DNA of 64,000 nucleotides from Pseudomonadota bacterium (GTDB lineage Bacteria > Pseudomonadota > Alphaproteobacteria > Sphingomonadales > Sphingomonadaceae), in the NCBI GenBank assembly GCA_021847605.1, contig JAJZQN010000015.1:1-64000 (forward strand), in the 5' to 3' direction. Below are positions 26,271 to 34,872 of the stretch, piece after piece (the stretch's first letter is position 1; each line of letters begins with the position of its first letter). The notes below the pieces were generated by a model. The model did no database searches. It saw nothing but the letters and a program-made list of their open reading frames with translations, and was not told where the DNA came from. The position numbers were made by a program, and so were the translations under genes.

Positions 26271-26594
26271 CTATTCGTCGGGACGTTTCGTCGTCGTCAA
26301 TCTGATAATATTCCTGAAGGCCGCCACGATCCCAAGACCGAGGAAGACCAGCAGAAGCCATGGAGATGTGCCGAACAGCCGGTCAAGCACCCAGCCGATC
26401 AACGCACCACCGACAAGACCACCGATCAGTTCAGCCAGAACCCTGTTGCCGAGGCGAGACCCATCGTCCGCCTGCTGCTCAACAGCTCCCTGCCTGACCT
26501 TCTCAACGCGCTCGGCCCGTGCGATCCGCTCCTCTAGAGAAGCGATCCGCGCGTCTTCGCCCGCCGGTTCATGTCCAGGTGCATCCGCTGCCAT
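26271..26594 (-). CDS. atpI: ATP synthase protein I (AtpI)
   Basis: 107 residues. The N-terminal half is charged and likely helical (EDARIASLEERIARAERVE). Two membrane helices follow (LIGGLVGGALIGWVLDRLFG and PWLLLVFLGLGIVAAFRNI). AtpI-type proteins help assemble the c ring and are often the first gene of the F0 operon, as here, 47 bases before atpB. Confidence 0.88.
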   Translation of the reverse strand: MAADAPGHEPAGEDARIASLEERIARAERVEKVRQGAVEQQADDGSRLGNRVLAELIGGLVGGALIGWVLDRLFGTSPWLLLVFLGLGIVAAFRNIIRLTTTKRPDE

Positions 26595-26669
26595 ATATAA
26601 TCTCCATCAGGCGGTTAAGCCCGTGAAGGTCGGCATGGCGCTTGCGGCTGCACCCGTCAAGGCGACGCC

Positions 26670-26698
26670 CCTCTAGGAAGGCTTTAACAGAGTGTCAA
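26670..26698 (-). promoter_or_regulatory. Sigma-70 promoter of the atpI-B-E-F'-F operon
   Basis: Reading the minus strand: TTGACA (26698-26693), 17 bases, TAGAGG (26675-26670). The -35 is a perfect match. It sits about 75 bases before the atpI start. Confidence 0.65.
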
Positions 26699-26767
26699 CC
26701 CCGCCTCAGAGCCGGGAAATCAGTCTTTCGGACTATAAGCTGCTGCCTCCTTGCAAAGTGATATTTT

Positions 26768-26785
26768 CCTATTTAGCTAAATAGG
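26768..26785 (+). promoter_or_regulatory. 18-base palindrome touching the start of the ArsR-like gene
   Basis: CCTATTTAG followed by CTAAATAGG, exact complements, ending one base before the ATG at 26787. The position makes it an autoregulatory operator that would block RNA polymerase or the ribosome. A TTGCAA at 26751-26756 could be the -35; the -10 would then lie inside the palindrome. Confidence 0.6.
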
Positions 26786-26786
26786 A

Positions 26787-27101
26787 ATGAATAGGATTTT
26801 TAAGGCTCTCGCATCGGAACCACGCCGCCGCATCCTTCATTATCTGGCTGATGAACCGATGACGGTTGGAGAGATTGCCGACAATTTCGAGATGGCGATG
26901 CCCTCCATTTCCAAGCATCTGGGCATATTGAGGGAGGCTGGGGTGGTACGAGAACAAAAGCGCGGACAATATGTCCTATACTCGCTCGAGCGTGATCAAC
27001 TCACCGGTCAGCTTTATGATTTTCTCGCACCATTTTGCGATCAGGCACGCAATATCGCGGACCAAAGGCCGCGCCGCCGTAAAGGCAATTCATCGACCTG
27101 A
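26787..27101 (+). CDS. ArsR/SdpR-like winged-helix repressor
   Basis: 104 residues, one ArsR-type winged helix-turn-helix. The N-terminus MNRIFKALASEPRRRILHYL and helix MAMPSISKHLGILREAGVV are typical of the autorepressor SdpR-like branch. No cysteine metal-binding box (CxC) is seen; the only cysteine is near residue 84, so metal sensing is unlikely. There is no usable ribosome site except bases inside the palindrome, so the mRNA may be nearly leaderless. It is not followed by an sdpI-type gene here. Confidence 0.82.
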   Translation: MNRIFKALASEPRRRILHYLADEPMTVGEIADNFEMAMPSISKHLGILREAGVVREQKRGQYVLYSLERDQLTGQLYDFLAPFCDQARNIADQRPRRRKGNSST

Positions 27102-27120
27102 TGCCATTCTCCATGCTGCA

Positions 27121-27160
27121 AGAAAAAGGGCGCGGTGACAGATCACCGCGCCCTTTTTCT
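27121..27160. terminator. Bidirectional terminator between arsR-like gene and ydbL
   Basis: agaaaaagggcgcggtga / tcaccgcgccctttttct, a perfect 18-base stem with a four-base loop and T runs on both strands. Confidence 0.9.
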
Positions 27161-27180
27161 TACCTGAAGTTATCGCCGGA

Positions 27181-27582
27181 TCAGCCGGCATTCGCGCAAT
27201 AGGATGGCAATTCGATTGCGCCGGCACCCTTGGTCTGCCACGCCCCTGCACCGATGCGATAGACCTGCCCCTGCTTAACACGGCTGCTCAATGTCTGACA
27301 TCCGGTGGCTGCGGCAACATCCTGCACCGTCACGCCACGCTGCCCCGCCAATTGCGTGTAAGCGGCACGGCGCTTGATATTGATGGCTTCGACTTCTGAG
27401 CGAACATCCGCTCCGACAGAACCAGCGACGCCCAGATAGCCGTCAGCCTGTTCGCCCACAGTGCCAGCCGACATGGCGGCGGCGACACCGCTCGACTGCG
27501 CGCTGGCTGGGGCGATAAAGCTGAAACCGGTCGCCAATGCGACCGCGGCTCCAGCGGCGATCATCAGCAATTTACGTGTCAT
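27181..27582 (-). CDS. ydbL: YdbL-like periplasmic protein (DUF1318)
   Basis: 133 residues with a signal peptide ending near ASA (residue 28). The mature domain contains GEQADGYLGV, INIKRRAAYTQLAGQRGVTVQDVAAATGC and a C-terminal GQVYRIGAGAWQ. This is the DUF1318 family encoded with YdbH and YnbE. It overlaps ynbE by four bases. The family has been tied to the YdbH-YnbE lipid-transport bridge; its own role is less certain. Confidence 0.85.
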   Translation of the reverse strand: MTRKLLMIAAGAAVALATGFSFIAPASAQSSGVAAAMSAGTVGEQADGYLGVAGSVGADVRSEVEAINIKRRAAYTQLAGQRGVTVQDVAAATGCQTLSSRVKQGQVYRIGAGAWQTKGAGAIELPSYCANAG

Positions 27583-27767
27583 TGCGGGAACAACTCCGGG
27601 TTATTCTGGATCAGGTCTTGTGCGTCGCGTTGCAGCTTGACGACGACTTCCTGCTGCACCTTGACGTTGAGGTTAATTTCGATCGGCCGATCCGGGGCTT
27701 TGACCTGGATGCATCCCCCCAGTGCCGATCCGGCCAGGCCGACGATGATGATGCTTGCTGTCTTCAT
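27579..27767 (-). CDS. ynbE: YnbE-like outer-membrane lipoprotein
   Basis: 62 residues. A lipoprotein signal ends at Cys19 (LGGC). The short mature part has the family core PIEINLNVKVQQEVVVKL. In Escherichia coli, YnbE multimers bind YdbH to complete an inner-to-outer membrane bridge for phospholipid transport. The gene overlaps both neighbours by four bases, so the three are translated together. Confidence 0.88.
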   Translation of the reverse strand: MKTASIIIVGLAGSALGGCIQVKAPDRPIEINLNVKVQQEVVVKLQRDAQDLIQNNPELFPQ

Positions 27768-30700
27768 GGTTGTCCCTTGTTTGGCACCTTGTCGCTTTCC
27801 AAAGGCTGAACCGCAAGTCCCTGTTGCGCCTTTCGTTGCGTTTCCGTCCGCATCTTGTCCTGCGCCTCGTCGCCTACGCTGTTCTGGATGAGGGTCGATG
27901 GATCGATCAGCGACTGCGCGGTGCCCATCAAACCCCGGAACGGCGCAGAAATCCGGACATTGAAGATGAAAGGCAAACCGATGAAACTGCGCGCGATCCC
28001 GGCCGGCGCATTACCCAACTTGTCGCGATTGACGCCATTGAACACGACGTTCGTCACCATTTCACCGTCCAGCGCGCCGTCCATCAGGATGGTGAGGCAT
28101 TTATACTGAAGGTTTTTGAGCGCATCGAACGCCATCTTGCCCATGGCGCCGAGTTGCTCGTTGGACATCGGGCCAACATAGGAGAGTGTCCCTGACAAAC
28201 GCGCAGGATCACATGGAATGACCGGCAGCACCCCTTCGGGCATCACCAGTTCCGGCATCCCCTGCTGCCGCGCGACCAGCACGCCCCCCGACACCCGGCC
28301 GCCCTTGGCATTGAAGATCAACGGCATGATCCCGTCGAAAACGCCGGTCGCCGACACATTTTTCAGGTCCATCGCCTGAATGAAAGCACCCGCATCCAGT
28401 CCCTGAACACGGAAAGTCATATATCGATCGACGTCAGCGCTGAAATCCATCTTGGTCGGCAACAGCACCAGTTGCCCACCGGAGAAGGGCCAGCCGCCCC
28501 CTTCGATCCGCACCTGCTGCCCGGCCTCCAGCCGGTAACGTACCGTGCCGTCGCGCACCTCCACACCCGGATTGACCGATTTGATCCAGACCTCCTGACC
28601 CGGCGCCGTCACCATGCCGATCAGGTCGGTAAAGTGAATTTCACCCGACAATCCCTCTACCGGACCGAATGCCGCCGCCAGATTGGCATTATCGGTGCGG
28701 AACGTCCCGTTCGACGTCACAGTCGATCCGGTCCACGCGATCCGCCCTTTGCCATTGATGGTTGCCGCCACATTCGCCACGACGCCGCGCGTCAACGGTG
28801 TCAGATCGTCGGGCTGAAGCGCGGGACTGAATTTCAGGCTTTCGACGTTCAGGTCGGCATGCCCCCGACTACTGCTCAGTTCATGCACGATGTCCACATC
28901 GGCCACCCGCGCGCCACCCGCAGGCGCGGTCAGCGTCCCGGTGGCACCAATTTGGCCATTCTTCAATGTCAGGGCAAAATCCGGCACCGACAGCGGATTG
29001 AACCGCGCGACCTCCTGCGAATCGCGGACCATCATCGCCGCCTTCAGGTCCAGCGCGCCGTTGGTAAAACGCCACTCGCCCTTCCCTTGCTCCACGATCA
29101 GCGGCACCGTACCGATTTGCCCGCCCGCCCCTTCCAGCGTTCCGGCAAAGCCCCCCACAGTCATTCCACCATCCATTGTGACGGCGGTCAGGCGCACCGG
29201 CGCGCTCTCCGGCCCGATCGCCAGAGCCGCATTCTTCATGGAGAACCCGTTCTGCCCCAGAACGAAGCGCGCATGATCGGCGGTCAGCCGCATCGCGCTT
29301 TCGCCACTCCGACCAATAAGAGCTACATTCTTTACGTCGGCACCACCCTTCAGGCCGCCAACCCCTCCCATGGCCAGCATTGCTCCGTCGATCGGACATA
29401 TTGTCTGCCGCGCGCCCTCAACCGAGAAAGCGCCATAGCGCGCCTGCAAAATGGAAAAGGGAAGGCAGCGTCGATTGACGGTCAGCGCGCCGCCACTCGA
29501 CATCTCGCCTTCGACGGGCATCGACAATCCCCGGATCGCACCATCGGGCAAAGGTCCATCGAGCCGAACGCTGGTCGAAAATCGGGTCGATCCATTGGCC
29601 AATGCCGTAAAGCGCACGGGCTCCAGCGCCAATCGCGCGCCGTCCGCCGCATAAGGATCGACGAACAACTGTCCACCAAAGCCGCCACCGGCCCGGCGCG
29701 CCAATCGCAACGCCGCATCGGGCAATCCGCCCCCGCCGCTTGTCACCGCGCCATCCAGCGCCCAGTCGATCGCCGACCCGGCGCGTCCCGGCCATCCGAT
29801 ACTGACCTGCGCACCGTCACCCAGTCCGGCTCGCGCGCCGCTACGCGCCAAAATCTGCCCCTCGCTCAGGATCAGGCTACCCGCAGCGCCCTTTTGGGCC
29901 AACGCAAAGCGGCCATGGACGACATTATCCTGCCCCGCCTTTGCGACTGCATCGGCCAACCGCGCTCCCAATGGACCGACCGGCGTATCCTGTGTCGATT
30001 GGCGCAGTCCGGCAAGCAACACACCACCCGATGGCCGGATCTGACGCCCGGAAATCTCGCCCTGCATCGTCGCTGCATCCGGAGCATAGCTCCAGTCTGC
30101 TTTGACGTTCGCCTGCTCGATCTGCACCCCACCACCGGATAAAGCGCGAGCCGCCATTTGCGCTCGCCCCTTCGTTCCCTTGGCCGATCCTTCAAAATCG
30201 ATCCGTCCCGCAGGCGTCGCCATCACCATGCCGCTGGACCGCAATGCCTCACCGGAAAGGTCGGCATGCCCCATCCACTTATCCAGCGCGGCACCCAATG
30301 TAACGTCGATCCTGGCCATCGGTCTGGCAAGCGCCGTCTCAGCCCCCTTGCATGCCAGCGCATCCGCCCGCACCGGCCCTGTCAGATGTGGCATAGCCTG
30401 CCGGGTCACTATCGCCAGTTGCGCACCTGCGCCCTTCATTGCGCACCCCGCAATGGCGACCTTGGGCATGGCGGCCGCTATCGTCCCATGAAAGCCGGAT
30501 CGCAAATTTCCCATACCATCCAACTGCATCCCCAACGCACCGGCATCGGTCGACAGGCTCAGGCGCGCATCCTTCAACCCCAAAATCATATCGGGCAGGC
30601 TGAACGGCTCCTTGGAATCCGGATCGCGAAACTTGTCCAGTTCGCCCAGCCGCAAAACGCCATCATGCAGCGCGCCGCGCACCCTCACACCGCCTGCGCG

Positions 30701-31021
30701 CACCGCCGCAACCTGAGGCGTCAACCCGGCAAAGGCGATGTCCACCTCAACCCATTGCGCCGTCAGGTCAGGACTCGCCGGATCACCCAGCACGATATGC
30801 TCGATCCGCTGCGTGCGCAGTCCAATATCGACAAGATCATAATTGGCCTGAACGCCCAATCGGTTCAGTTCACGCCCAATGAAATTTTCGGCGATCGGCG
30901 CTCGCTGTGTCCACAGCCCCGCCATGACCAGTGCCGTAGTACCCGCACCTACGCCCAACCACCGCAGCCATGCCGGTCGGCCCCGCACCGTGCCGTCCTG
31001 TTCTTCCATGCTTATGGCCAA
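27764..31021 (-). CDS. ydbH: YdbH-like AsmA-family intermembrane lipid-transport protein
   Basis: 1085 residues. One membrane anchor near 19-40 is followed by a very long beta-rich periplasmic region. The C-terminal part has the conserved DctA-YdbH features (GGVLVARQQGMPELVMP and MDGALDGEMVTNVVFNG). AsmA-like proteins form hydrophobic grooves that move phospholipids across the periplasm. The usual YdbH in E. coli is about 880 residues, so this is a long version. Met5 (31009) is an alternative start. It is the first gene of the ydbH-ynbE-ydbL operon. Confidence 0.88.
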   Translation of the reverse strand: MAISMEEQDGTVRGRPAWLRWLGVGAGTTALVMAGLWTQRAPIAENFIGRELNRLGVQANYDLVDIGLRTQRIEHIVLGDPASPDLTAQWVEVDIAFAGLTPQVAAVRAGGVRVRGALHDGVLRLGELDKFRDPDSKEPFSLPDMILGLKDARLSLSTDAGALGMQLDGMGNLRSGFHGTIAAAMPKVAIAGCAMKGAGAQLAIVTRQAMPHLTGPVRADALACKGAETALARPMARIDVTLGAALDKWMGHADLSGEALRSSGMVMATPAGRIDFEGSAKGTKGRAQMAARALSGGGVQIEQANVKADWSYAPDAATMQGEISGRQIRPSGGVLLAGLRQSTQDTPVGPLGARLADAVAKAGQDNVVHGRFALAQKGAAGSLILSEGQILARSGARAGLGDGAQVSIGWPGRAGSAIDWALDGAVTSGGGGLPDAALRLARRAGGGFGGQLFVDPYAADGARLALEPVRFTALANGSTRFSTSVRLDGPLPDGAIRGLSMPVEGEMSSGGALTVNRRCLPFSILQARYGAFSVEGARQTICPIDGAMLAMGGVGGLKGGADVKNVALIGRSGESAMRLTADHARFVLGQNGFSMKNAALAIGPESAPVRLTAVTMDGGMTVGGFAGTLEGAGGQIGTVPLIVEQGKGEWRFTNGALDLKAAMMVRDSQEVARFNPLSVPDFALTLKNGQIGATGTLTAPAGGARVADVDIVHELSSSRGHADLNVESLKFSPALQPDDLTPLTRGVVANVAATINGKGRIAWTGSTVTSNGTFRTDNANLAAAFGPVEGLSGEIHFTDLIGMVTAPGQEVWIKSVNPGVEVRDGTVRYRLEAGQQVRIEGGGWPFSGGQLVLLPTKMDFSADVDRYMTFRVQGLDAGAFIQAMDLKNVSATGVFDGIMPLIFNAKGGRVSGGVLVARQQGMPELVMPEGVLPVIPCDPARLSGTLSYVGPMSNEQLGAMGKMAFDALKNLQYKCLTILMDGALDGEMVTNVVFNGVNRDKLGNAPAGIARSFIGLPFIFNVRISAPFRGLMGTAQSLIDPSTLIQNSVGDEAQDKMRTETQRKAQQGLAVQPLESDKVPNKGQP

Positions 31022-31137
31022 CCCCGGCTTGATATGACGCTTCTCGTCCGTAACGGCTGCATAACGTCCGACAGCCCTTAAATATCCTTGCTCCGCGATT
31101 CCGCAACTTATAGCCTGACTTTACGGCGAATGGGGGC

Positions 31138-31839
31138 ATGAATTTGGCCGAGCAGGATGTGAAATCAGGGCATGACGGAGCCGGGCATCGCGCACGCCTT
31201 CGCCAGAAACTGGCCGAGAGCGGCGGTGAAGCTCTGCATGATCATGAACTCATCGAATATCTGCTGGCATTGGCCATTCCCCGCCGCGATACAAAGCCAC
31301 TGGCCAAAGCCCTGCTCCATGAATTTGGCGGGATAGGTGGCCTTATGGCGGCCGATTGGAATGCTATCGCCCGGATGCCCGGCATGGGCGATACCAGCAT
31401 AGCCGCAATCAAGGTGGTGCAAGCCACCGCCCTGCGCATGCTCCGTAACGAAGTTTCCGCACGCCCCGTCCTGGGTAGCTGGCAAGCGTTACTCGACTAT
31501 TTGCGCGCAGACATGGCATATCTGAGCATCGAACGGGTTCGCGTCCTTCACCTCAATAGCCGTAACATGCTCATCCGCGACGATCATATGAGTGACGGCT
31601 CCATCGATCAGGCAGCGATCTATACCCGCGAAGTCATTAAGCGGGCGATGGAACTGGGGTCGGCCAGCCTGATCCTCGTCCACAACCATCCGTCCGGCGA
31701 TCCATCGCCCAGTCGCCAGGACATCGACATCACACGCCAGATTGTCGAAGCAGGAAAGCGCCTTGGCATCGCAGTGCATGATCACATCATCATGGCAGGC
31801 AGCGGCCATACCAGCTTAAGGGCACAAGGGCTTTTGTAG
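31138..31839 (+). CDS. radC: RadC/JAB-domain protein
   Basis: 233 residues. An N-terminal UPF0758 helix-hairpin-helix part (HELIEYLLALAIPRRDTKPLAKALL, described in pieces) precedes the JAB/MPN domain. JAMM metal residues are present: His182 and His184 in HNHPSGDPSPS and Asp195. The molecular role of RadC is not settled; the original link to DNA repair has been disputed. It is divergent from ydbH across 116 bases. Compare the metal-ligand-deficient relative at 48301. Confidence 0.92.
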   Translation: MNLAEQDVKSGHDGAGHRARLRQKLAESGGEALHDHELIEYLLALAIPRRDTKPLAKALLHEFGGIGGLMAADWNAIARMPGMGDTSIAAIKVVQATALRMLRNEVSARPVLGSWQALLDYLRADMAYLSIERVRVLHLNSRNMLIRDDHMSDGSIDQAAIYTREVIKRAMELGSASLILVHNHPSGDPSPSRQDIDITRQIVEAGKRLGIAVHDHIIMAGSGHTSLRAQGLL

Positions 31840-31875
31840 GAAGACCGCTCTCACCTATTAGAACATAGGCAGGGT

Positions 31876-31905
31876 CAGCATCGGGGATTTGCGCCCCCGA
31901 TGCTG
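31876..31905. terminator. Hairpin between radC and the aldolase
   Basis: CAGCATCGGGG / CCCCGATGCTG, a perfect 11-base stem with an eight-base loop, placed between two convergent genes. There are no long T runs, so it may act as a weak terminator or RNA-stabilising hairpin. Confidence 0.5.
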
Positions 31906-31912
31906 TTCATAT

Positions 31913-32818
31913 TCAGGCTGCTACCGGCGTCTTGGCGGTCGACGCAGCATGGATTTCGTCGATCGCTTCACCCAGCGACGCTTCAAATTCTGCATCCGTC
32001 ATCTGATGACGCAGATCGTTCAGCAGCGCGCGGCTGAAGCTGGCGATGATGCCGCGATTCTTGGCCAGTTCGACGCAGGCTTCGGTGCGGCTGAACCCGC
32101 CCGACAAAGCCACGACGCGCAGAACGGCAGGATGATCGACCAGCGGGTCGAACAGGCCCGGCTTGGCGGGCAGCGACAGCTTCAGCATCACCTGTTCGCC
32201 TTCGGGCAGCGCGTCCAGATTCTTGATGAGTTCAGCCAGCAGGATTTCATCTGCTTCGGCGCGCTCGGGCGACTTGATGTTCACTTCCGGCTCGATAATC
32301 GGCATCAGGCCACCGGCCAGTACCTGCTTGCCGATTTCGAACTGCTGCGCGACGACGGCGGCGATACCCTCGGCATTGGCCAGGTTGATGACCGAACGTT
32401 CCTTCGTGCCGAACACGCCCAACCCCTTGGCGCGGGCCAGCAGCGTGTCGAGGCCCGGATTGGGCTTCATCAACTGCACGCCGTTCGCTTCCTCTTCCAG
32501 ACCCTTGTCGATCTTGATGAAGGGCACGACACCACGTTCGATCAATGCCGTCGGGGTCGGCTTGCCATCGACGGTGCCGTCCATGGTCCGCTCGAACAAG
32601 ATGGCACCCAGTACCTTGTCGCCTGTGAAGGGCGACGCGGTGATGACCCGGCTGCGCATCGCGTGGATCAGGCCGAACATCTCCTCTTCCGTGCCCCAGG
32701 CATCTTCCTCAATGCCATAGCCCTTCAGCGCCTTGGGCGTCGAACCACCGCTCTGGTCCAGCGCCGCGATGAAACCATCACCGGCTGCGATCTTCTGCTT
32801 CTGATCCTGATCCAGCAT
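31913..32818 (-). CDS. fda: Class I fructose-1,6-bisphosphate aldolase
   Basis: 301 residues from ATG 32818, with AGAAGG nine bases upstream; the frame runs on to 33076 but that part has no family match. The start GDGFIAALDQSGGSTPKALK is that of the short class I aldolases best known from staphylococci. The Schiff-base lysine is probably Lys212 in VMLKLSLP; ERTMDG and LSGGFSRTEA are further signatures. It splits fructose-1,6-bisphosphate without a metal. It lies near the tkt-gap-pgk block but is separated by two plus-strand genes. Confidence 0.9.
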   Translation of the reverse strand: MLDQDQKQKIAAGDGFIAALDQSGGSTPKALKGYGIEEDAWGTEEEMFGLIHAMRSRVITASPFTGDKVLGAILFERTMDGTVDGKPTPTALIERGVVPFIKIDKGLEEEANGVQLMKPNPGLDTLLARAKGLGVFGTKERSVINLANAEGIAAVVAQQFEIGKQVLAGGLMPIIEPEVNIKSPERAEADEILLAELIKNLDALPEGEQVMLKLSLPAKPGLFDPLVDHPAVLRVVALSGGFSRTEACVELAKNRGIIASFSRALLNDLRHQMTDAEFEASLGEAIDEIHAASTAKTPVAA

Positions 32819-33058
32819 CTGCACACACCTTCTCTCAAAGTCCGCCGCCCCTCCGGCAGCAGAAAATAGGCGGGACGTCACGCGGATGAAGGAGCGATCT
32901 TCGCAAAGACGCTGCACCTCACCATCGATCCCCTGTTCTTTGGCTGTTAGCCAGTCCCTTGCGGCACCGCAAGAAAAGTCGCTCGCATCCGCAACCGATA
33001 GTGGCTCTTTTCGGGATGAATGGATAGGATAATCGCGGGGAACGGATTGGGAGCCATC

Positions 33059-33559
33059 ATGAAATTCATGACGCAATTTATGGCCATCATGGCCATGATA
33101 TGTTGGGCGTCATCGGCGCATGCTACGCAAAAGATCGCGGTTGGATCGGCTGCCCCCGATTTTGAACTGACGCTGGTCGACGGACAGAAAGTGACGCTCG
33201 ATCAATTGCGCGGGCAGGTGGTCGTGCTGAACTTCTGGGCGACATGGTGCGTACCCTGCCGTACCGAACTCCCCACGCTCGATGCTTATTATAGCGCCAC
33301 GCAGAAACATGGCTTGCGCGTTTTTGCCATCACCACCGAGGATTCCGTTCCACTCGCCAAATTGAAGAAATTATTTGCAGCGCTCCACATGCCATCGGTC
33401 CGGCGAATAAAGGGACCATATGGCCCGCTGACCGGCGTGCCGACCAACTTCATCATCGATCGTTCCGGCACGATCCGTTATGCGAAAGCCGGAGCGTTCG
33501 ATCTGGATGCGCTCAATCGGCTTCTGGTTCCGCTGCTGAATGAACCCGCCCCTCAATAA
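33059..33559 (+). CDS. TlpA/ResA-like periplasmic thiol-disulfide oxidoreductase
   Basis: 166 residues. A signal peptide (MKFMTQFMAIMAMICWASSAHA) ends near residue 22. The thioredoxin fold has the active site Cys64-x-x-Cys67 in FWATWCVPCRTELP and the cis-proline region TGVPTNFIIDRSG. ATG 33059 has GGGAG just before it; the frame from 33020 would lose the signal-peptide start. The likely role is to reduce disulfides in periplasmic proteins such as apocytochromes. Its partner is not visible. Confidence 0.88.
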   Translation: MKFMTQFMAIMAMICWASSAHATQKIAVGSAAPDFELTLVDGQKVTLDQLRGQVVVLNFWATWCVPCRTELPTLDAYYSATQKHGLRVFAITTEDSVPLAKLKKLFAALHMPSVRRIKGPYGPLTGVPTNFIIDRSGTIRYAKAGAFDLDALNRLLVPLLNEPAPQ

Positions 33560-33642
33560 TTGATCCAGCACGATGCTGCGCCGCACAACTTTACCACCTC
33601 GTGCGGTTGAAATCATGGAGCGGCACACCCATTAGGCAGCGC

Positions 33643-34854
33643 ATGACCAGCGCCGCCGCTTCTTCCGCCACCTCCCCGTCCGAAGGCGCCTCGCGCCTGG
33701 TCATCCTGCTGATGGCCATTGCCTGCGGGGTCATCGTCGCCAACATCTATTATGCCCAGACGCTGATCGATGTCATCGGGCCGGAAATTGGCATGTCCGC
33801 CAGCTTTGCGGGGTTAATTACGACGCTCACCCAACTGGGCTACGGCCTCGGCCTGTTTCTGATCGTGCCGATTGCAGACCTGTTCGAAAATCGGCGTATC
33901 ATCCTGCTGTCGATCCTCGTCACCATTCTCGGCTGCCTTGGCATCGCATTGTCCAGCGGCCCGACCAGTTTCCTGATCGCCTCTATCCTGACCGGCGTCG
34001 GCGCCACGGGCGTTCAGATTCTCGTCCCCCTCTCGTCCCACCTCGTCCCCCCGGAACGGCAGGGTCGGGTCGTCGGAACGGTCATGAGCGGCCTGCTGTT
34101 CGGCATCATGCTGTCCCGCCCGATCGCCAATTTCCTCGCCGGCACCATGGGCTGGCGTTCGACCTTCCTCCTTTCGGCCGCTGTCATGGGGATGCTGGCG
34201 ATAGCGCTGCTGCTCCTCTGTCCCAAGCGACAGCCAAAAGGCGGCATGCATTATGGACAGGTGTTAGGGTCGACATTTGCCCAACTAAAGCGGTTTCGCG
34301 TGGTACGGATGCGCGCCTTTTATCAGGCGCTGATGTTCGCAGCCTTCAACCTGTTCTGGACCGCCGCGCCGTTAAGCCTGATTCACGATTTCGGCCTTGG
34401 TCATGCCGGGGTCGGCGCGTTCGCCCTCGCTGGGGCGGGCGGTGCTTTGATCGCACCCGTCGCCGGCTGGCTCGCCGATCGCCGCCTTACTCATCCTGCT
34501 ACGCTGACGGCGGTTGCAAGCCTTACCGTCGGTTTTCTGCTGGCCGACTGGACCGTTGCCGCCGCCAGCCTGATCGGCTTCACGATCATGGCCATCCTGA
34601 TCGATGCTGCGGTTCAACTGAACCAGATCACCGGGCAGAAATTGCTCTTCTCGCTCGATCCCCACGCGCGGGGCCGCATCAACGCCGCCTATATGACGAT
34701 CGTCTTCGTAGTCGGCGCTCTGGGATCGGTGATCGGTTCATCCACCTATGAAGCCGGCGGCTGGTCTGCCAGCGCCCTCGCCGGCGCCGCTATCGGCGGC
34801 CTCGCTACGCTGGGCTTCATCCTGTTCGACCGGGGCGCCAGCAAATCGCACTGA
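33643..34854 (+). CDS. MFS transporter
   Basis: 403 residues with about twelve membrane helices. The loop 2-3 motif is present in a modified form (PIADLFENRRIILLSI). GVGATGVQILVPLSSHLVPPERQGRVVGTVMSGLLFGIMLSR, given here as position about 115-155, matches the DHA-type sugar or drug efflux group. ATG 33643 is preceded by an AGG at eight bases; an earlier ATG at 33601 adds a charged tail. The substrate is unknown. It converges on pgk with 18 bases between stops. Confidence 0.87.
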   Translation: MTSAAASSATSPSEGASRLVILLMAIACGVIVANIYYAQTLIDVIGPEIGMSASFAGLITTLTQLGYGLGLFLIVPIADLFENRRIILLSILVTILGCLGIALSSGPTSFLIASILTGVGATGVQILVPLSSHLVPPERQGRVVGTVMSGLLFGIMLSRPIANFLAGTMGWRSTFLLSAAVMGMLAIALLLLCPKRQPKGGMHYGQVLGSTFAQLKRFRVVRMRAFYQALMFAAFNLFWTAAPLSLIHDFGLGHAGVGAFALAGAGGALIAPVAGWLADRRLTHPATLTAVASLTVGFLLADWTVAAASLIGFTIMAILIDAAVQLNQITGQKLLFSLDPHARGRINAAYMTIVFVVGALGSVIGSSTYEAGGWSASALAGAAIGGLATLGFILFDRGASKSH

Positions 34855-34872
34855 CGCCCCGACCGTTATCGC

